This document shows positions 37,373-46,526 of a stretch of DNA of 64,000 nucleotides, piece by piece. The first letter of the stretch is position 1. Every line of letters begins with the position of its first letter. Both the position numbers and the translations under genes were made by a program. This DNA comes from Candidatus Cloacimonadota bacterium (GTDB lineage Bacteria; Cloacimonadota; Cloacimonadia; Cloacimonadales; TCS61). A model generated the notes under the pieces. It was given only the letters and a program-made list of their open reading frames with translations. It was not told where the DNA came from and ran no database searches. The stretch is from the NCBI GenBank assembly GCA_030445745.1, contig JASUTE010000002.1, positions 94,859-158,858 of the forward strand. The letters are read 5' to 3'.

Positions 37373-37580
37373 TGTTCTTCCACAAATAATTTGTAATTTC
37401 TTTATACATCCTTTTTTGAATATAATCCACTAACAAAAATGATAAAATTTCATTATTTGTCAATAGACTTAAAATATCGTTTATTTTCAATTCTCCCAAA
37501 AACCATTTGACTTTTCCGCTGTTGGAGCCAAAAAAACCATAAAAAAAGGCCTTCGGGCTGCTGAATATCCAATAATCACA
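37362..37580 (-). pseudogene. possible truncated gene upstream of the methyltransferase
   Basis: An open frame without an ATG runs from 37580 to a TAA at 37362. Its final part reads ILSFLLVDYIQKRMYKEITN followed by a few more residues. Its stop overlaps the methyltransferase start by 11 bases, as in coupled genes, so it may be the 3' piece of a lost first operon gene cut off at the island edge beside the DUF58 gene. No family was recognised, and it could be chance. Confidence 0.25.
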
Positions 37581-38457
37581 TTAGTTTAGCTCTTTTTATC
37601 ATATATTGCAACAGGTTGTCCTTGAAGGGAGTGTTGGTGTTTATCAGGTTGTATTCAATGCGCATGTCATGACATTTATTTTTAATGTATTCCCGGTTTT
37701 CAGCATATTTTTGTCTGTATTTTTTACGAATTTGCCAGGGCGAAACCGTGATTTTCTCACCCGTTTCAGCGTCTATGAACTCAGTTTCGTGCTTGTAGTC
37801 GAAATCACGCTCCTGTTGGTCTTCAATGTGGAAAACAATAACCTCGTGCTTGGCATGACGAAAATGCTTCAAACCGCTTAAAATCTTGTCTGGGTCGTCT
37901 ATCAAATCGGAGATCAGGATGATGAGTCCGCGTTTTTTAATTCTTTCGGCTAATGAATGCAGCACACTGGCAGTGTTGGTTTGGTCGGAAGCTTCTAATT
38001 TGTAGATATTTTGGAAGATGATATCCAGATATTTACGATTTGCGCGTGGTGGCAGGTAGTTGGTGGTTTTATTGGTAAAGGAAAGCAGGGAAACCGCATC
38101 CTGCTGGTTTATCATCAGGTAGGAAAGCGCTGAAGCGAAAGCTTTGGCATATTCCAATTTATTTATCTTTTGCGAACTAAAGCTCATCGAGCGGCTGTGG
38201 TCGAGCAAGATATAACTTTTCAGGTTAGTTTCTTCTTCGTAGCGTTTTATGTAATAGCGATTGGTTTTGGCAAAAACCTTCCAATCCAAATTACGCAGAG
38301 AATCACCCGGATTGTACTGGCGGTGGTCGGAAAATTCCACACTAAAACCGTGATAAGGTGAGCGGTGCAGGCCTATCATAAAACCTTCTACAATAAGTTT
38401 AGCACGCAGGCTGAACTTATCTAGCGAAGCTATGAATTCGTCTTGTAAAAAATTCAT
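37576..38457 (-). CDS. DUF58 domain protein with von Willebrand A-like fold
   Basis: 293 residues. The DUF58 signature is RQYNPGDSLRNLDWKVFAKTNRYYIKRYEEE near residues 45-75. A vWA-like part with SYILLDHSRSMSF (MIDAS DxSxS) and LIILISDLIDD follows. Such proteins often work with MoxR AAA+ ATPases in metal-loading or envelope complexes; no moxR is visible here. It overlaps the DUF3098 gene by 4 bases. The accessory island begins directly after its stop. Confidence 0.9.
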   Translation of the reverse strand: MNFLQDEFIASLDKFSLRAKLIVEGFMIGLHRSPYHGFSVEFSDHRQYNPGDSLRNLDWKVFAKTNRYYIKRYEEETNLKSYILLDHSRSMSFSSQKINKLEYAKAFASALSYLMINQQDAVSLLSFTNKTTNYLPPRANRKYLDIIFQNIYKLEASDQTNTASVLHSLAERIKKRGLIILISDLIDDPDKILSGLKHFRHAKHEVIVFHIEDQQERDFDYKHETEFIDAETGEKITVSPWQIRKKYRQKYAENREYIKNKCHDMRIEYNLINTNTPFKDNLLQYMIKRAKLM

Positions 38458-38636
38458 TCAGATGATTTTTTGAATCCTGAAATAATAGCTGCAGGGAATA
38501 CGATAACATAAGCAACCACCAAAATTACTGGTGATATTGTTTTATCGCCGCTTCCCATAATTAAATAACCTACTATTGTTAGTAAAATGCCTAAAATTAA
38601 GAGGATCTTATTTAATGGTTTCCAAATAAATCTCAT
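38454..38636 (-). CDS. small two-helix membrane protein, DUF3098-like
   Basis: 60 residues with two hydrophobic helices (about 10-27 and 36-53) joined by GSGDKTISPVI. Length and pattern fit the DUF3098 family of FCB-group bacteria, in which a small protein follows TPR or cell-division genes. Function unknown. It overlaps both neighbours by 4 bases, so it is real despite its size. Confidence 0.7.
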   Translation of the reverse strand: MRFIWKPLNKILLILGILLTIVGYLIMGSGDKTISPVILVVAYVIVFPAAIISGFKKSSE

Positions 38637-40546
38637 TTTTCATCCTTTGCCAAAATTTTTAATAAAAGTTCTTCAGATTTTTTTACATAATCTGTCTCAT
38701 TATTCAAATTTATAGCCATTTTTAGGAAATAGCTCGCCTTTTCCAAATTCTCTGTTTTCCAATAAAAATAACCCAGATGATAAGCTTCTTCGCTGCTATT
38801 TATTGTAGCGTTTTGTACTTTGTCAAAAGCTTTTTGGGCTTCTGAATATCTTTTTTGCTTTACGTAAAGCCAGGCCAAGCTATCCCAAATATAATGTGAA
38901 TCTGGTTGCAGCTCAACAGCTTTTTGCAAAAGTTTTTCCGCTTTTGGATACAAGCGGCTAATTTCCTGGTTTGCAATAAAATAACCGTAGTAGTTCAAAA
39001 TATCGGCATCAGCGGGATAGAGGCTAGCAGCAGTTTGCAGAGCTTGCAGGGCGGAATCGATTTTAGCCTCTTGTTCATAGTAGTCTGCCAGAAAAATATA
39101 GCTTACCGCCTGCAGGCTATCCTGCTGAGCTTTTTGCATAAATTTAAAAGCTTTATCTTGTTTACCTTGAGAACGCAAATAGAGTGCGATCTCTTCGTTG
39201 GCGTTAATATTTCCAGCTTGAGAAAATAGTTGATAAGCTTTCTCGGTGTTTTCGGAATTTATCAGGTAGGTAAGAGCAGCAACTGAGAAAAGTTTATTTT
39301 TTTCAATAAAGTCATCATCTACCTGCGCTAGAAATTTCTGGGAAAGCTCTTTTTGTTCTAAAGTAGCGTAGATATTGGCCAAAACGAAGTTTGTTTTATT
39401 GGTGTCGAACTTTTGTAGCTCTTCCAAAAGAGCTAGAATTTCCACATCTGTTGCTTGCATCATCATCTGTTCGTTAAAAAAGTAGATAATTATAAGTGGT
39501 TCCTTTATTTGATTCAGATAATAAGCTGTTTTAGTGTAATTTGCAAGCTGGAAAAATTGCTGTGCTACATATTGATAGAATGAGTCTTGCTGCTCTGGTT
39601 CCAGCTCTTTATTTTGGGCAATATATTCGCCGGTTTCAGCAGCTAATTCATGTTTACCCAGTTCCACAGCAGCAAAGAAAAGATAGCGCAAGATTTGCTG
39701 GGTGTCCAGCTCGTAACAAAGCTGTTTGTGCTGGACTATTTTAGCAAAATTTTGTTCACGAAAATTTAGTTCGATAAAATACTGTTGCAAGGAAGTTGAG
39801 ACAGCTTTGTCTGCTGCCAAGCGGTCTTCGATAAGCTGAATAATATGTTGGGAAGGATAAAGCCGGCTGGAAAACACGATCAGCTTCTCAAAAGTTTCTT
39901 CATTATCCCATTTTTCATGTGCCTTTTCCAGAATTTGTATTCCCTTTTCTTCATCGATCCTAAAATAAAGTTCACCCAAAATTAGAGCAAACTTAGCATT
40001 CTCCCAAGGCTGTTCTTCAGCTTGCTGCAGAAGTTTTTCATCAGCTTCTGGCTTATTTTGCATTTGGAATAGGTAGTAGATGAGTATTTTTTGCATATCC
40101 GGCTGCATTTCGATGGCTTCACGAAAATATTTATCTGCTTTTTCTATACTTTTCTGGGAAGCATAAAATCGTGCCAAATCGAACAAGATTTCAGCGTTGT
40201 ATTGACCTTTTTTATAGTAATTATGCGCTAAAGTTGTTAATTTCTTTTGGTAAGTGGAATCTTTTTGGGCTAAGTAGGAAAGGATTTCTATCTGACGTTG
40301 CTTTAGATAGATAGTTTTTTCATCGGAAGTTATTGCCTTATCCAATAATTTTTCTGCTAAGCCTAAATTTTGATTTTGAATGGCTGTTTCTGCCAAGGAG
40401 TAATAATGGACAGATTTCAAGTTAGCACTCTTGGAGGATGGTTTTGGCAATTTTGAAGCAGAATTTTGTCCTAACCAACCGCAACCACTTATTAATAATA
40501 CAATAAAAAGGGCCGCTAACGACCCTTGCCAATTTTTTAATTTCAT
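38633..40546 (-). CDS. TPR-repeat lipoprotein
   Basis: 637 residues. The signal peptide ends with a clear lipobox (LISGC), and almost all the rest is tetratricopeptide repeats. Clear units occur near the C-terminus, for example ADILNYYGYFIANQEISRLY and HYIWDSLAWLYVKQKRYSEA. A Lys-rich end follows. It probably acts as a periplasmic scaffold for protein complexes. No catalytic motif was seen. Confidence 0.88.
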   Translation of the reverse strand: MKLKNWQGSLAALFIVLLISGCGWLGQNSASKLPKPSSKSANLKSVHYYSLAETAIQNQNLGLAEKLLDKAITSDEKTIYLKQRQIEILSYLAQKDSTYQKKLTTLAHNYYKKGQYNAEILFDLARFYASQKSIEKADKYFREAIEMQPDMQKILIYYLFQMQNKPEADEKLLQQAEEQPWENAKFALILGELYFRIDEEKGIQILEKAHEKWDNEETFEKLIVFSSRLYPSQHIIQLIEDRLAADKAVSTSLQQYFIELNFREQNFAKIVQHKQLCYELDTQQILRYLFFAAVELGKHELAAETGEYIAQNKELEPEQQDSFYQYVAQQFFQLANYTKTAYYLNQIKEPLIIIYFFNEQMMMQATDVEILALLEELQKFDTNKTNFVLANIYATLEQKELSQKFLAQVDDDFIEKNKLFSVAALTYLINSENTEKAYQLFSQAGNINANEEIALYLRSQGKQDKAFKFMQKAQQDSLQAVSYIFLADYYEQEAKIDSALQALQTAASLYPADADILNYYGYFIANQEISRLYPKAEKLLQKAVELQPDSHYIWDSLAWLYVKQKRYSEAQKAFDKVQNATINSSEEAYHLGYFYWKTENLEKASYFLKMAINLNNETDYVKKSEELLLKILAKDEK

Positions 40547-40552
40547 AATCTC

Positions 40553-41296
40553 CTAGAAAGTCATCTTGTAAATAAGTATTATAGTTCTATCGGTACCATG
40601 GGTATCGGAACGATTTCCCAACATATCGTAGAAAGCTGCTTTCAAGATAAGGTTTTCGGAAAAATGCACTGAAGCAGCAGCATTCAAATAACCGATTTTT
40701 TCCAAATCGCAAATACCACCACAATTTGAGTTATCGTTCCAGGCAAAATCGTATTCAGCCAGTAAGTTAACCACATCTCCCGCCGATTTATCTACACCCA
40801 GAAATACGTTTAGATCGTCGTCATCTTCTGCTTCGAAGCTATAATTAACACCACCATGAAAGCCCAAATTTCCCAAAAAGTTATAATTTTTGCTAGCAAC
40901 AGCATAAAATCCCTTCGATTTAATGTCGTAGCGTTTGGCGTCTTCATGATGGCTGCCGTGGCCTTGGGAGTCGTAACCAACAGCTAAAGCAGGATATTTC
41001 ACGGTTTCGTCTATCAGGCGATATTTCGCATTGAACTCAACCCGATCGTGCCATTGTGGATCTTGGTTGCCGACTATATGTTCGGCCCCATAGCTAACCC
41101 CGAACATAAAACGAGGAAAGAGGCCAACCCTGGTTCCCAATAATAGGCCATTTTCGCGATAGATCTTTGCCGAGATCTCCGATTCACCTTTTTGTAAAAT
41201 GCCGGCTGTGGGAACATCTATAAGGTCGTTTAATTCATAAGCAAAAAGCGGGACTAAAAACAGGGAAATTATTAAAATCAAGAAAATACGTTTCAT
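40553..41296 (-). CDS. outer-membrane barrel-like protein, YjbH-like
   Basis: 247 residues with a signal peptide (MKRIFLILIISLFLVPLFA). The mature start has DVPTAGILQKGESEIS, followed by strands such as FMFGVSYGAEHIVG and VEFNAKYRL. This pattern is shared by many uncharacterised outer-membrane proteins of FCB-group bacteria and weakly resembles YjbH. The protein ends with an aromatic-hydrophobic strand (IILIYKMTF), as expected for BamA insertion. Function unknown. Confidence 0.65.
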   Translation of the reverse strand: MKRIFLILIISLFLVPLFAYELNDLIDVPTAGILQKGESEISAKIYRENGLLLGTRVGLFPRFMFGVSYGAEHIVGNQDPQWHDRVEFNAKYRLIDETVKYPALAVGYDSQGHGSHHEDAKRYDIKSKGFYAVASKNYNFLGNLGFHGGVNYSFEAEDDDDLNVFLGVDKSAGDVVNLLAEYDFAWNDNSNCGGICDLEKIGYLNAAASVHFSENLILKAAFYDMLGNRSDTHGTDRTIILIYKMTF

Positions 41297-41305
41297 AGCT
41301 TACTC

Positions 41306-42355
41306 CTAATTATTTTTTATTTCTATGGTTCTGCTAATTACTTCCAATTCTATCAGATCTTTCAGTTTTTCACCTTCTGGGTAGTAAACTGAATTATCAA
41401 TAAGATAGGCTGTACCAGAGGGTTTGTGATAAAAAGCAAAGGTTTGAAAAGCTCCACCTACCATATATTTCTTATTTTGCCATCTTCCCCACAACTTCCA
41501 GCCTTCATGGCCTGCTAAATCGTAAAATTTGACCTGCACAGTATCATCATTAAATTCATCTTCATCGTAGTATTTCCAGGCCAGTTCTGCTCTTTTTCGC
41601 TTTATCCACTCTCTGTTCACACTGTCAGCAGGAATTTTTTCATAGTAAACAGAAAGAAATCTGTCAGCATGTTTTCTCAGACGGGCTAGATAGCATATAA
41701 AATTATTTGCGGGGTCTTCTTTGTAAACTATGTAATTTTGGGGAATTTGCATCTTCCAAGGCAAATTGGCAAATTTGGAAGCAGGATATACTTTTGCCTG
41801 ATATATTTGCCGGGCAATGCGGTCGTACAATTTCTTTTGGAAAAGCTCAAAAGTTTTATTGGATTGCAAAATATTGAATTTTAGCAGATTTTCTTCGTTA
41901 TTTCCTACCAAAAATAGCACATATTGGTCGTTTGCCCACAAATTTTCTACCGGATACATACCCACAGAATTTTTCTGAATATCTGCCTCAACTTGTGTTC
42001 CCATTTTTTCTTTAACGAAGGCGGAGACTCTCTGATTAGATTGCATATTACAGAAAAAGATCAAATTATTAAATTTATAAAACTGATCCAGGTTTTCCAG
42101 TGGAGCTCTTTTCACTGTAAAATATTGCTCATTGCGATTGGTGAAAACATAACGCTCTAAACTTTTTCGCAAATGTGGTTCTGCATATTCCCATATCCTA
42201 TCATCAGCAAATACATAAATAGTTTGTTTATGTCCCCAGGCCATAGGTTTTCTGGGGTTAGTTTTCCCAGTTTGGGGTGTGTATGTATTTTCGGAGCGAT
42301 TGCTGCAGCCAAAAATAATAAAGATTCCTAATAAAAGTAGAATAAATCTACGCAT
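41306..42355 (-). CDS. DUF4837 family lipoprotein
   Basis: 349 residues. The signal peptide ends at a cysteine (IIFGC), giving a likely lipoprotein. The body, starting PMAWGHKQTIYVFADDRIWEY, fits DUF4837, a family found mainly in Bacteroidota and relatives. No catalytic motif was seen and no function is known. The end overlaps pgsA by 8 bases on the same strand. Confidence 0.72.
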   Translation of the reverse strand: MRRFILLLLGIFIIFGCSNRSENTYTPQTGKTNPRKPMAWGHKQTIYVFADDRIWEYAEPHLRKSLERYVFTNRNEQYFTVKRAPLENLDQFYKFNNLIFFCNMQSNQRVSAFVKEKMGTQVEADIQKNSVGMYPVENLWANDQYVLFLVGNNEENLLKFNILQSNKTFELFQKKLYDRIARQIYQAKVYPASKFANLPWKMQIPQNYIVYKEDPANNFICYLARLRKHADRFLSVYYEKIPADSVNREWIKRKRAELAWKYYDEDEFNDDTVQVKFYDLAGHEGWKLWGRWQNKKYMVGGAFQTFAFYHKPSGTAYLIDNSVYYPEGEKLKDLIELEVISRTIEIKNN

Positions 42356-42923
42356 TTTTTGCTCCTTTTTGGAAATAGGTTATACCAGATAAAATAGTTA
42401 TTATACCCACTATCCAAAAGAAAATTTTGAAAATCTGCGTAATATTTTCATGATAGGGAGTTAAATTTTCTTGGAAGTATTGGAAAATCGAATAATAAAT
42501 AAAGGCGGTAATAATTCCAAACATTTGGAAAACGGTTTTCAGCTTACCCCAAATATTAGCAGCAATGTAGATCTTTTTTTTGGAATAATAGCTGCGTAAT
42601 ACTGAAACTGCTACCTCACGCAAAATTATTATAACCAGCACAAAGATGTTTACAAACTGTATAGGCGGTAAAGTAAGCGCAATAAGTGCCGCGATAACCA
42701 AAATTTTATCTGCTAGCGGATCCATAATTTTACCAAAATTACTAATAACTTCAAATCTGCGGGCTAACATACCGTCATAATAGTCGCTAATACTAGCAAC
42801 AATAAACAACAACGTGGCAATAATGTAGTGCGATTGAATATCGGAAAAAAACACGAACCAGATAAACAAAGGGACTAGTAAAATTCGAATTATTGTAAGA
42901 ATATTAGGAACATATTTTTTCAT
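42348..42923 (-). CDS. pgsA: CDP-diacylglycerol-glycerol-3-phosphate 3-phosphatidyltransferase
   Basis: 191 residues with several membrane helices. The CDP-alcohol phosphotransferase motif is complete: DGMLARRFEVISNFGKIMDP followed by LAD. It makes phosphatidylglycerophosphate. Because isoprenoid-lipid genes also occur in this window, the lipid backbone used is of interest, but the sequence looks like an ordinary PgsA. The start abuts the ftsX stop. Confidence 0.92.
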   Translation of the reverse strand: MKKYVPNILTIIRILLVPLFIWFVFFSDIQSHYIIATLLFIVASISDYYDGMLARRFEVISNFGKIMDPLADKILVIAALIALTLPPIQFVNIFVLVIIILREVAVSVLRSYYSKKKIYIAANIWGKLKTVFQMFGIITAFIYYSIFQYFQENLTPYHENITQIFKIFFWIVGIITILSGITYFQKGAKNA

Positions 42924-43744
42924 CAGAATTTCTCTCCTATTATGCTTCTAGCAAGTAAACCACTTATCATTATTGCGATAGCTTCCCACACAAACCATTT
43001 TAGGGGAAGGAGATTAGTAATATAACCCTGCTCTATTGCCCAAAAATTTAAAACTAAATTTAGCAAAACGGGCAAAAGTGTCAACATTGTCAATAGTGAA
43101 TAGAATTTTATGTTTCTGAGTTTAGGATTACCTCCAGCTTTGCGAAAAACGTGCCAATAGCTATTATTTTTATTGGCAAAATTAACCCAGAGAAATGTTA
43201 TAAAAAGTATGAAAAGCAGGCTAATGCCAATTTGTATTGGCAGTAAAATTTGCTGTAGAAAATGAATTTTGTTTTTCAAATCAGCGGTTTTTCCCCGAAT
43301 TTCTTGCCATAGATTTTCATTATAGTTTATATCAGCGTTTTCATCCATTGCCAAAATCAATTGTGTTATTCTTTGTTTACTGGCAGCGTCAAAAGCAGAG
43401 GTATCAAAGAATATTGTCATCACATGTGGTAATGAGTATTTTTCTTTTAAGAGCTCAGCTTCTTGCAGATGATATTTTTCTATCAGTTTTTCCACAACTT
43501 CAGTGTTTGTTTCAATTTCTATGGAATGGATATACTCTTCATTGATAATAGTTTTTTTTAGAGCTTTTAAGCCTGCCGCTTTTTCCGAAAAAATCACCAT
43601 AGGTATTACTGATAAATTAGAATAATAATCTTCTACTTCCTGTTCCCATTTTTGTAACTGCTGTTGATAGAAAAGATGGCCGGTATTCCAGCAACTAACA
43701 ATAAGAAAGATGATGAGAAATAACAGAAAGCCGTATCTTTTCAT
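42923..43744 (-). CDS. ftsX: FtsX-like permease of the FtsEX division complex
   Basis: 273 residues: an N-terminal membrane helix, a periplasmic domain (about 30-165) with the extended loop that in relatives contacts amidase activators, then three more helices with WHVFRKAGGNPKLRN, the cytoplasmic segment next to FtsE. It is paired with the ABC gene (4-base overlap). The M23 proteins of this window are plausible partners. Confidence 0.85.
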   Translation of the reverse strand: MKRYGFLLFLIIFLIVSCWNTGHLFYQQQLQKWEQEVEDYYSNLSVIPMVIFSEKAAGLKALKKTIINEEYIHSIEIETNTEVVEKLIEKYHLQEAELLKEKYSLPHVMTIFFDTSAFDAASKQRITQLILAMDENADINYNENLWQEIRGKTADLKNKIHFLQQILLPIQIGISLLFILFITFLWVNFANKNNSYWHVFRKAGGNPKLRNIKFYSLLTMLTLLPVLLNLVLNFWAIEQGYITNLLPLKWFVWEAIAIMISGLLARSIIGEKF

Positions 43745-44358
43745 AATAGCATCAATTCCTTGTTTTGAATCCGCATATTATGGTTAAAATTTTCTAATAA
43801 ATTTCTGGAGGTAGCAATAAGAATAGAATTATTTTGAAGGCAGTTTTCCAAAATATGCATAGCTTTCGAAAAATTCACTTCATCAAAGTAAGCGTCAAAG
43901 TCGTCTAAGAGAATAATATTAGGGATTTGTACGGCGGCGCGGACAATCTCAATGAATTTTTGTTCGGAATAGGAAAGAGAGCCAGCCTTTTCATCTATTT
44001 TGGCAGTTAACCCAGCCAGGTGAGCATTTTCCGTGATTTTATTTTTTAGTCGTGATGTTAGTTTGGCAAAGGGTAAGCACAAATTTTCCCAAACCGATTT
44101 TTGGGGAAGCAAATGGCAGGAGCGTTCTATGAAAATATGGCTGCATTTCATTTTAGAAGAAAAAATCTTCTTTTCTTGCCAATTTATATCACCAGAAACA
44201 GCTTTATATTGTCCGCTTATAGCTTTTAGTAGCAAAGTTTTGCCACTCTGGTTTTTTCCCAGAATAAGGTAGCTGGTACCTGGTTGAAAAACGGCATAAT
44301 CAGCAATTAATACACGCTTTTCCGCACTTTTTATTTCCAAATTATCAATTTTTAGCAT
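43741..44358 (-). CDS. ftsE: FtsE-like ABC ATPase with divergent motifs
   Basis: 205 residues. Walker A is GKNQSGKT (the standard form is GxSGSGKS). The signature is LSYSEQK instead of LSGGE/Q. Walker B is NIILLDDFDAYFD, with Asp where the catalytic Glu is usual. The family's C-terminal His loop is replaced by IATSRNLL. Despite this it is encoded directly upstream of ftsX with a 4-base overlap, so the pair is intact. Activity may be reduced or regulated differently. Confidence 0.8.
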   Translation of the reverse strand: MLKIDNLEIKSAEKRVLIADYAVFQPGTSYLILGKNQSGKTLLLKAISGQYKAVSGDINWQEKKIFSSKMKCSHIFIERSCHLLPQKSVWENLCLPFAKLTSRLKNKITENAHLAGLTAKIDEKAGSLSYSEQKFIEIVRAAVQIPNIILLDDFDAYFDEVNFSKAMHILENCLQNNSILIATSRNLLENFNHNMRIQNKELMLL

Positions 44359-44361
44359 AAA

Positions 44362-44964
44362 TCAATTCCATTTCAGGGTAATAATTACCCTTTTATTATT
44401 ATGTAATAATTTCTTCTTAGCAATCTGCAGGTCAACATTTTTACACATTTTTTCTATTTCCAGTAAGCGAAATGATGGATATATTAGAAATGCCTTTCCC
44501 TTTTTATCTAAATTTTTTTGAATATTTTTCAAGACATCTGGCAGAGAACATTTTATTTCGTGACGAGCAATTGCTCTTACGCGATCGGGGCTAATACGTC
44601 CCTTATTTGGAGGAATATAGGGCGGATTGGAAACAATGATATCGAAAGATTGGTAGGTGTTAAATTCGCGCAGGTCTGCTTTCAGAAATTTTGCCTCTAC
44701 CTTAGCAGATCTCAGGTTTTGACGGGCAAGCTGTACCAAATGTGGTTGTATCTCTATTCCGATGATCTTCCATAGGGGACGATAATGCGCCAACATAATG
44801 CCGATAATGCCATTGCCGCTGCCTAGTTCCAAAACATTTTGTTTAACTGTAGGACTGGTTTGCAGGATTTGTTCAACTAAAGCTGAGGTATCTTCTGTTA
44901 TGCCCAGTCCACTGCCGGTTTGACTGATAGTTTTGCCGAAAGGTAACAAAACTGAATTTTTCAT
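44362..44964 (-). CDS. tRNA1(Val) (adenine37-N6)-methyltransferase-like (TrmN6)
   Basis: 200 residues, class I SAM methyltransferase: VLELGSGNGIIGIML for cofactor, and IIVSNPPYIPPNKGRISPD with the N6-adenine catalytic NPPY. The Ser-Pro-Asp-Arg stretch followed by RHEIKCSLPDVL is typical of the TrmN6/YfiC branch. A HemK-like protein methyltransferase is less likely. The start overlaps dut by 4 bases. Confidence 0.85.
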   Translation of the reverse strand: MKNSVLLPFGKTISQTGSGLGITEDTSALVEQILQTSPTVKQNVLELGSGNGIIGIMLAHYRPLWKIIGIEIQPHLVQLARQNLRSAKVEAKFLKADLREFNTYQSFDIIVSNPPYIPPNKGRISPDRVRAIARHEIKCSLPDVLKNIQKNLDKKGKAFLIYPSFRLLEIEKMCKNVDLQIAKKKLLHNNKRVIITLKWN

Positions 44965-45398
44965 AAACTGGTATGGCCAAAACCGCCGCTACCTCGCGCT
45001 GTTGCGTCTAAGTGTTCGGTCTGCTGCCACTTAACTACCTCGTATTTTGCTATTACCATCTGTGCAATTCTGGTGCTGGGAGATAGTTTAAAATCGGTTT
45101 TTCCAAAATTAAACAAGATTATCTTAATTTCACCTCGATAATCAGCATCAATAGTACCAGGAGAATTTAAAATTCCAATTTCCGATTCTAAAGCCAGCCC
45201 GCTCCGAGGTCTTATCTGGGCTTCATAGCCGGGTGGCAAGCTTATGGCAATTCCTGTAGAAACCAACTTTACCTGGCCAGCAGGAATGATTAATTCTTTT
45301 GGGTTAGCAGAGTAGAGATCGTATCCAGCAGCGTGTTCCGACATTTTTTGTGGCAGATGCGCCTGAGGTATTAGCTTTTTTATTTTTATATTTATCAT
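44961..45398 (-). CDS. dut: dUTP diphosphatase
   Basis: 145 residues with all five dUTPase motifs in order: AAGYDLYSA, IRPRSGLAL, GTIDADYRGEI, RIAQMVI and the C-terminal GSGGFGHT. Trimeric enzyme that removes dUTP and supplies dUMP. Confidence 0.98.
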   Translation of the reverse strand: MINIKIKKLIPQAHLPQKMSEHAAGYDLYSANPKELIIPAGQVKLVSTGIAISLPPGYEAQIRPRSGLALESEIGILNSPGTIDADYRGEIKIILFNFGKTDFKLSPSTRIAQMVIAKYEVVKWQQTEHLDATARGSGGFGHTSL

Positions 45399-45409
45399 TT
45401 TAGTTTGTG

Positions 45410-46303
45410 TTAAAATTTACGAGTTAAGATAAAATCGCACAGCATTAGCAATATTTCGGCTTTTTCTCCATATGGTTTCAGTAATTTTTTAGCATCTTCT
45501 ATCATTTTTGTAGCCATCTGCTTTGATTTTTCTAAACCATAAACAGCCGGGAAGGTCATCTTCTGCACTTTTTTATCTTTGCCAATAGTTTTACCTAAAG
45601 TTTGTTCATTACCTTCAACATCCAATATATCGTCCACAATTTGAAAAGCTAACCCGATCTTTTCTCCAAATTTCTTCATACGGTCCAGATCTGCTTTTTC
45701 TGCTTTACCAAAATAGCAGCCGAAACGAATTGCAATATTAATAAGTCGAGCTGTTTTATTGTAATGAATATATTCCAGAGTTTTTGGGGAAGGTTTTTTG
45801 CCTTCACTCATAATATCTACCATTTGGCCAGCAATAAGGCCATTGTTGCCCATTTCTTGGGAAAGTTCTTTAATAACTTTTAGTTTCAGTTTTTCCTCAA
45901 TCTCGCTATCTGCGATCATCGCAAAAGCATATACCAGCAGTGAATCTCCGGCTAATAGTGCTATATCGGAACCAAAAACAATATGGCATGCCTTTTTTCC
46001 TCTTCGGTAGTCATCATTATCTATTTCCGGCAAATCATCATGAATAAGCGTGTATGTGTGTAGCATTTCCAAGGCTCCGGCTAATTTGAGTACTTTATCC
46101 AAATCATTTTTGAAAAGCAGATAGGTGTTTATGAGCAGATAGGGTCGCAGTCTTTTACCGCCAGCGAAAAGAGTATGGCGAATAGCCTTATGAATTTGTT
46201 TAGGATATTCATCTTTCCTGGGTAAATATCGGTCTATCTCTATGTTTACTAATTCTCGTTTTTCTTTTATATCTTTTTTCAGTAGCATTTTTTTGTTACT
46301 CAT
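45410..46303 (-). CDS. ispA: short-chain polyprenyl diphosphate synthase (FPP/GGPP)
   Basis: 297 residues. The first Asp-rich motif is HTYTLIHDDLPEIDNDDYRRG with the four-residue insert of bacterial type II enzymes, and the second is IVDDILDVEG. It joins isopentenyl units to farnesyl or geranylgeranyl diphosphate. Chain length cannot be set with confidence from residues alone. It overlaps xseB by 8 bases. It may supply the geranylgeranyl reductase and carrier genes near 5 kb. Confidence 0.9.
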   Translation of the reverse strand: MSNKKMLLKKDIKEKRELVNIEIDRYLPRKDEYPKQIHKAIRHTLFAGGKRLRPYLLINTYLLFKNDLDKVLKLAGALEMLHTYTLIHDDLPEIDNDDYRRGKKACHIVFGSDIALLAGDSLLVYAFAMIADSEIEEKLKLKVIKELSQEMGNNGLIAGQMVDIMSEGKKPSPKTLEYIHYNKTARLINIAIRFGCYFGKAEKADLDRMKKFGEKIGLAFQIVDDILDVEGNEQTLGKTIGKDKKVQKMTFPAVYGLEKSKQMATKMIEDAKKLLKPYGEKAEILLMLCDFILTRKF

Positions 46304-46517
46304 CTCTATCCCTCTCAGATTCCGTTTCCTGTTGTTTTTGATTCAGAATTTCAATTTTATTCTCAATTTTATTCAGTTTTTGGTAGCAATTGTCCACCAG
46401 CTTAGAGCCCTCTTCGAACAAGGCAACCAGTTCATCCAGGTCATCAACTCCATTTTCCAGTTTGGAAACGATTTCTTCCAATTTCTTTAATGATTCTTCA
46501 AACGTAATATCTTTCAT
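46296..46517 (-). CDS. xseB: exodeoxyribonuclease VII small subunit
   Basis: 73 residues. TFEESLKKLEEIVSKLENG, then LEEGSKLV-like helices and a charged tail match XseB, a small two-helix subunit. No xseA gene is visible in the window. It sits directly upstream of the prenyl synthase, the usual xseB-ispA order. Confidence 0.92.
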   Translation of the reverse strand: MKDITFEESLKKLEEIVSKLENGVDDLDELVALFEEGSKLVDNCYQKLNKIENKIEILNQKQQETESERDRDE

Positions 46518-46526
46518 GATGGTATT

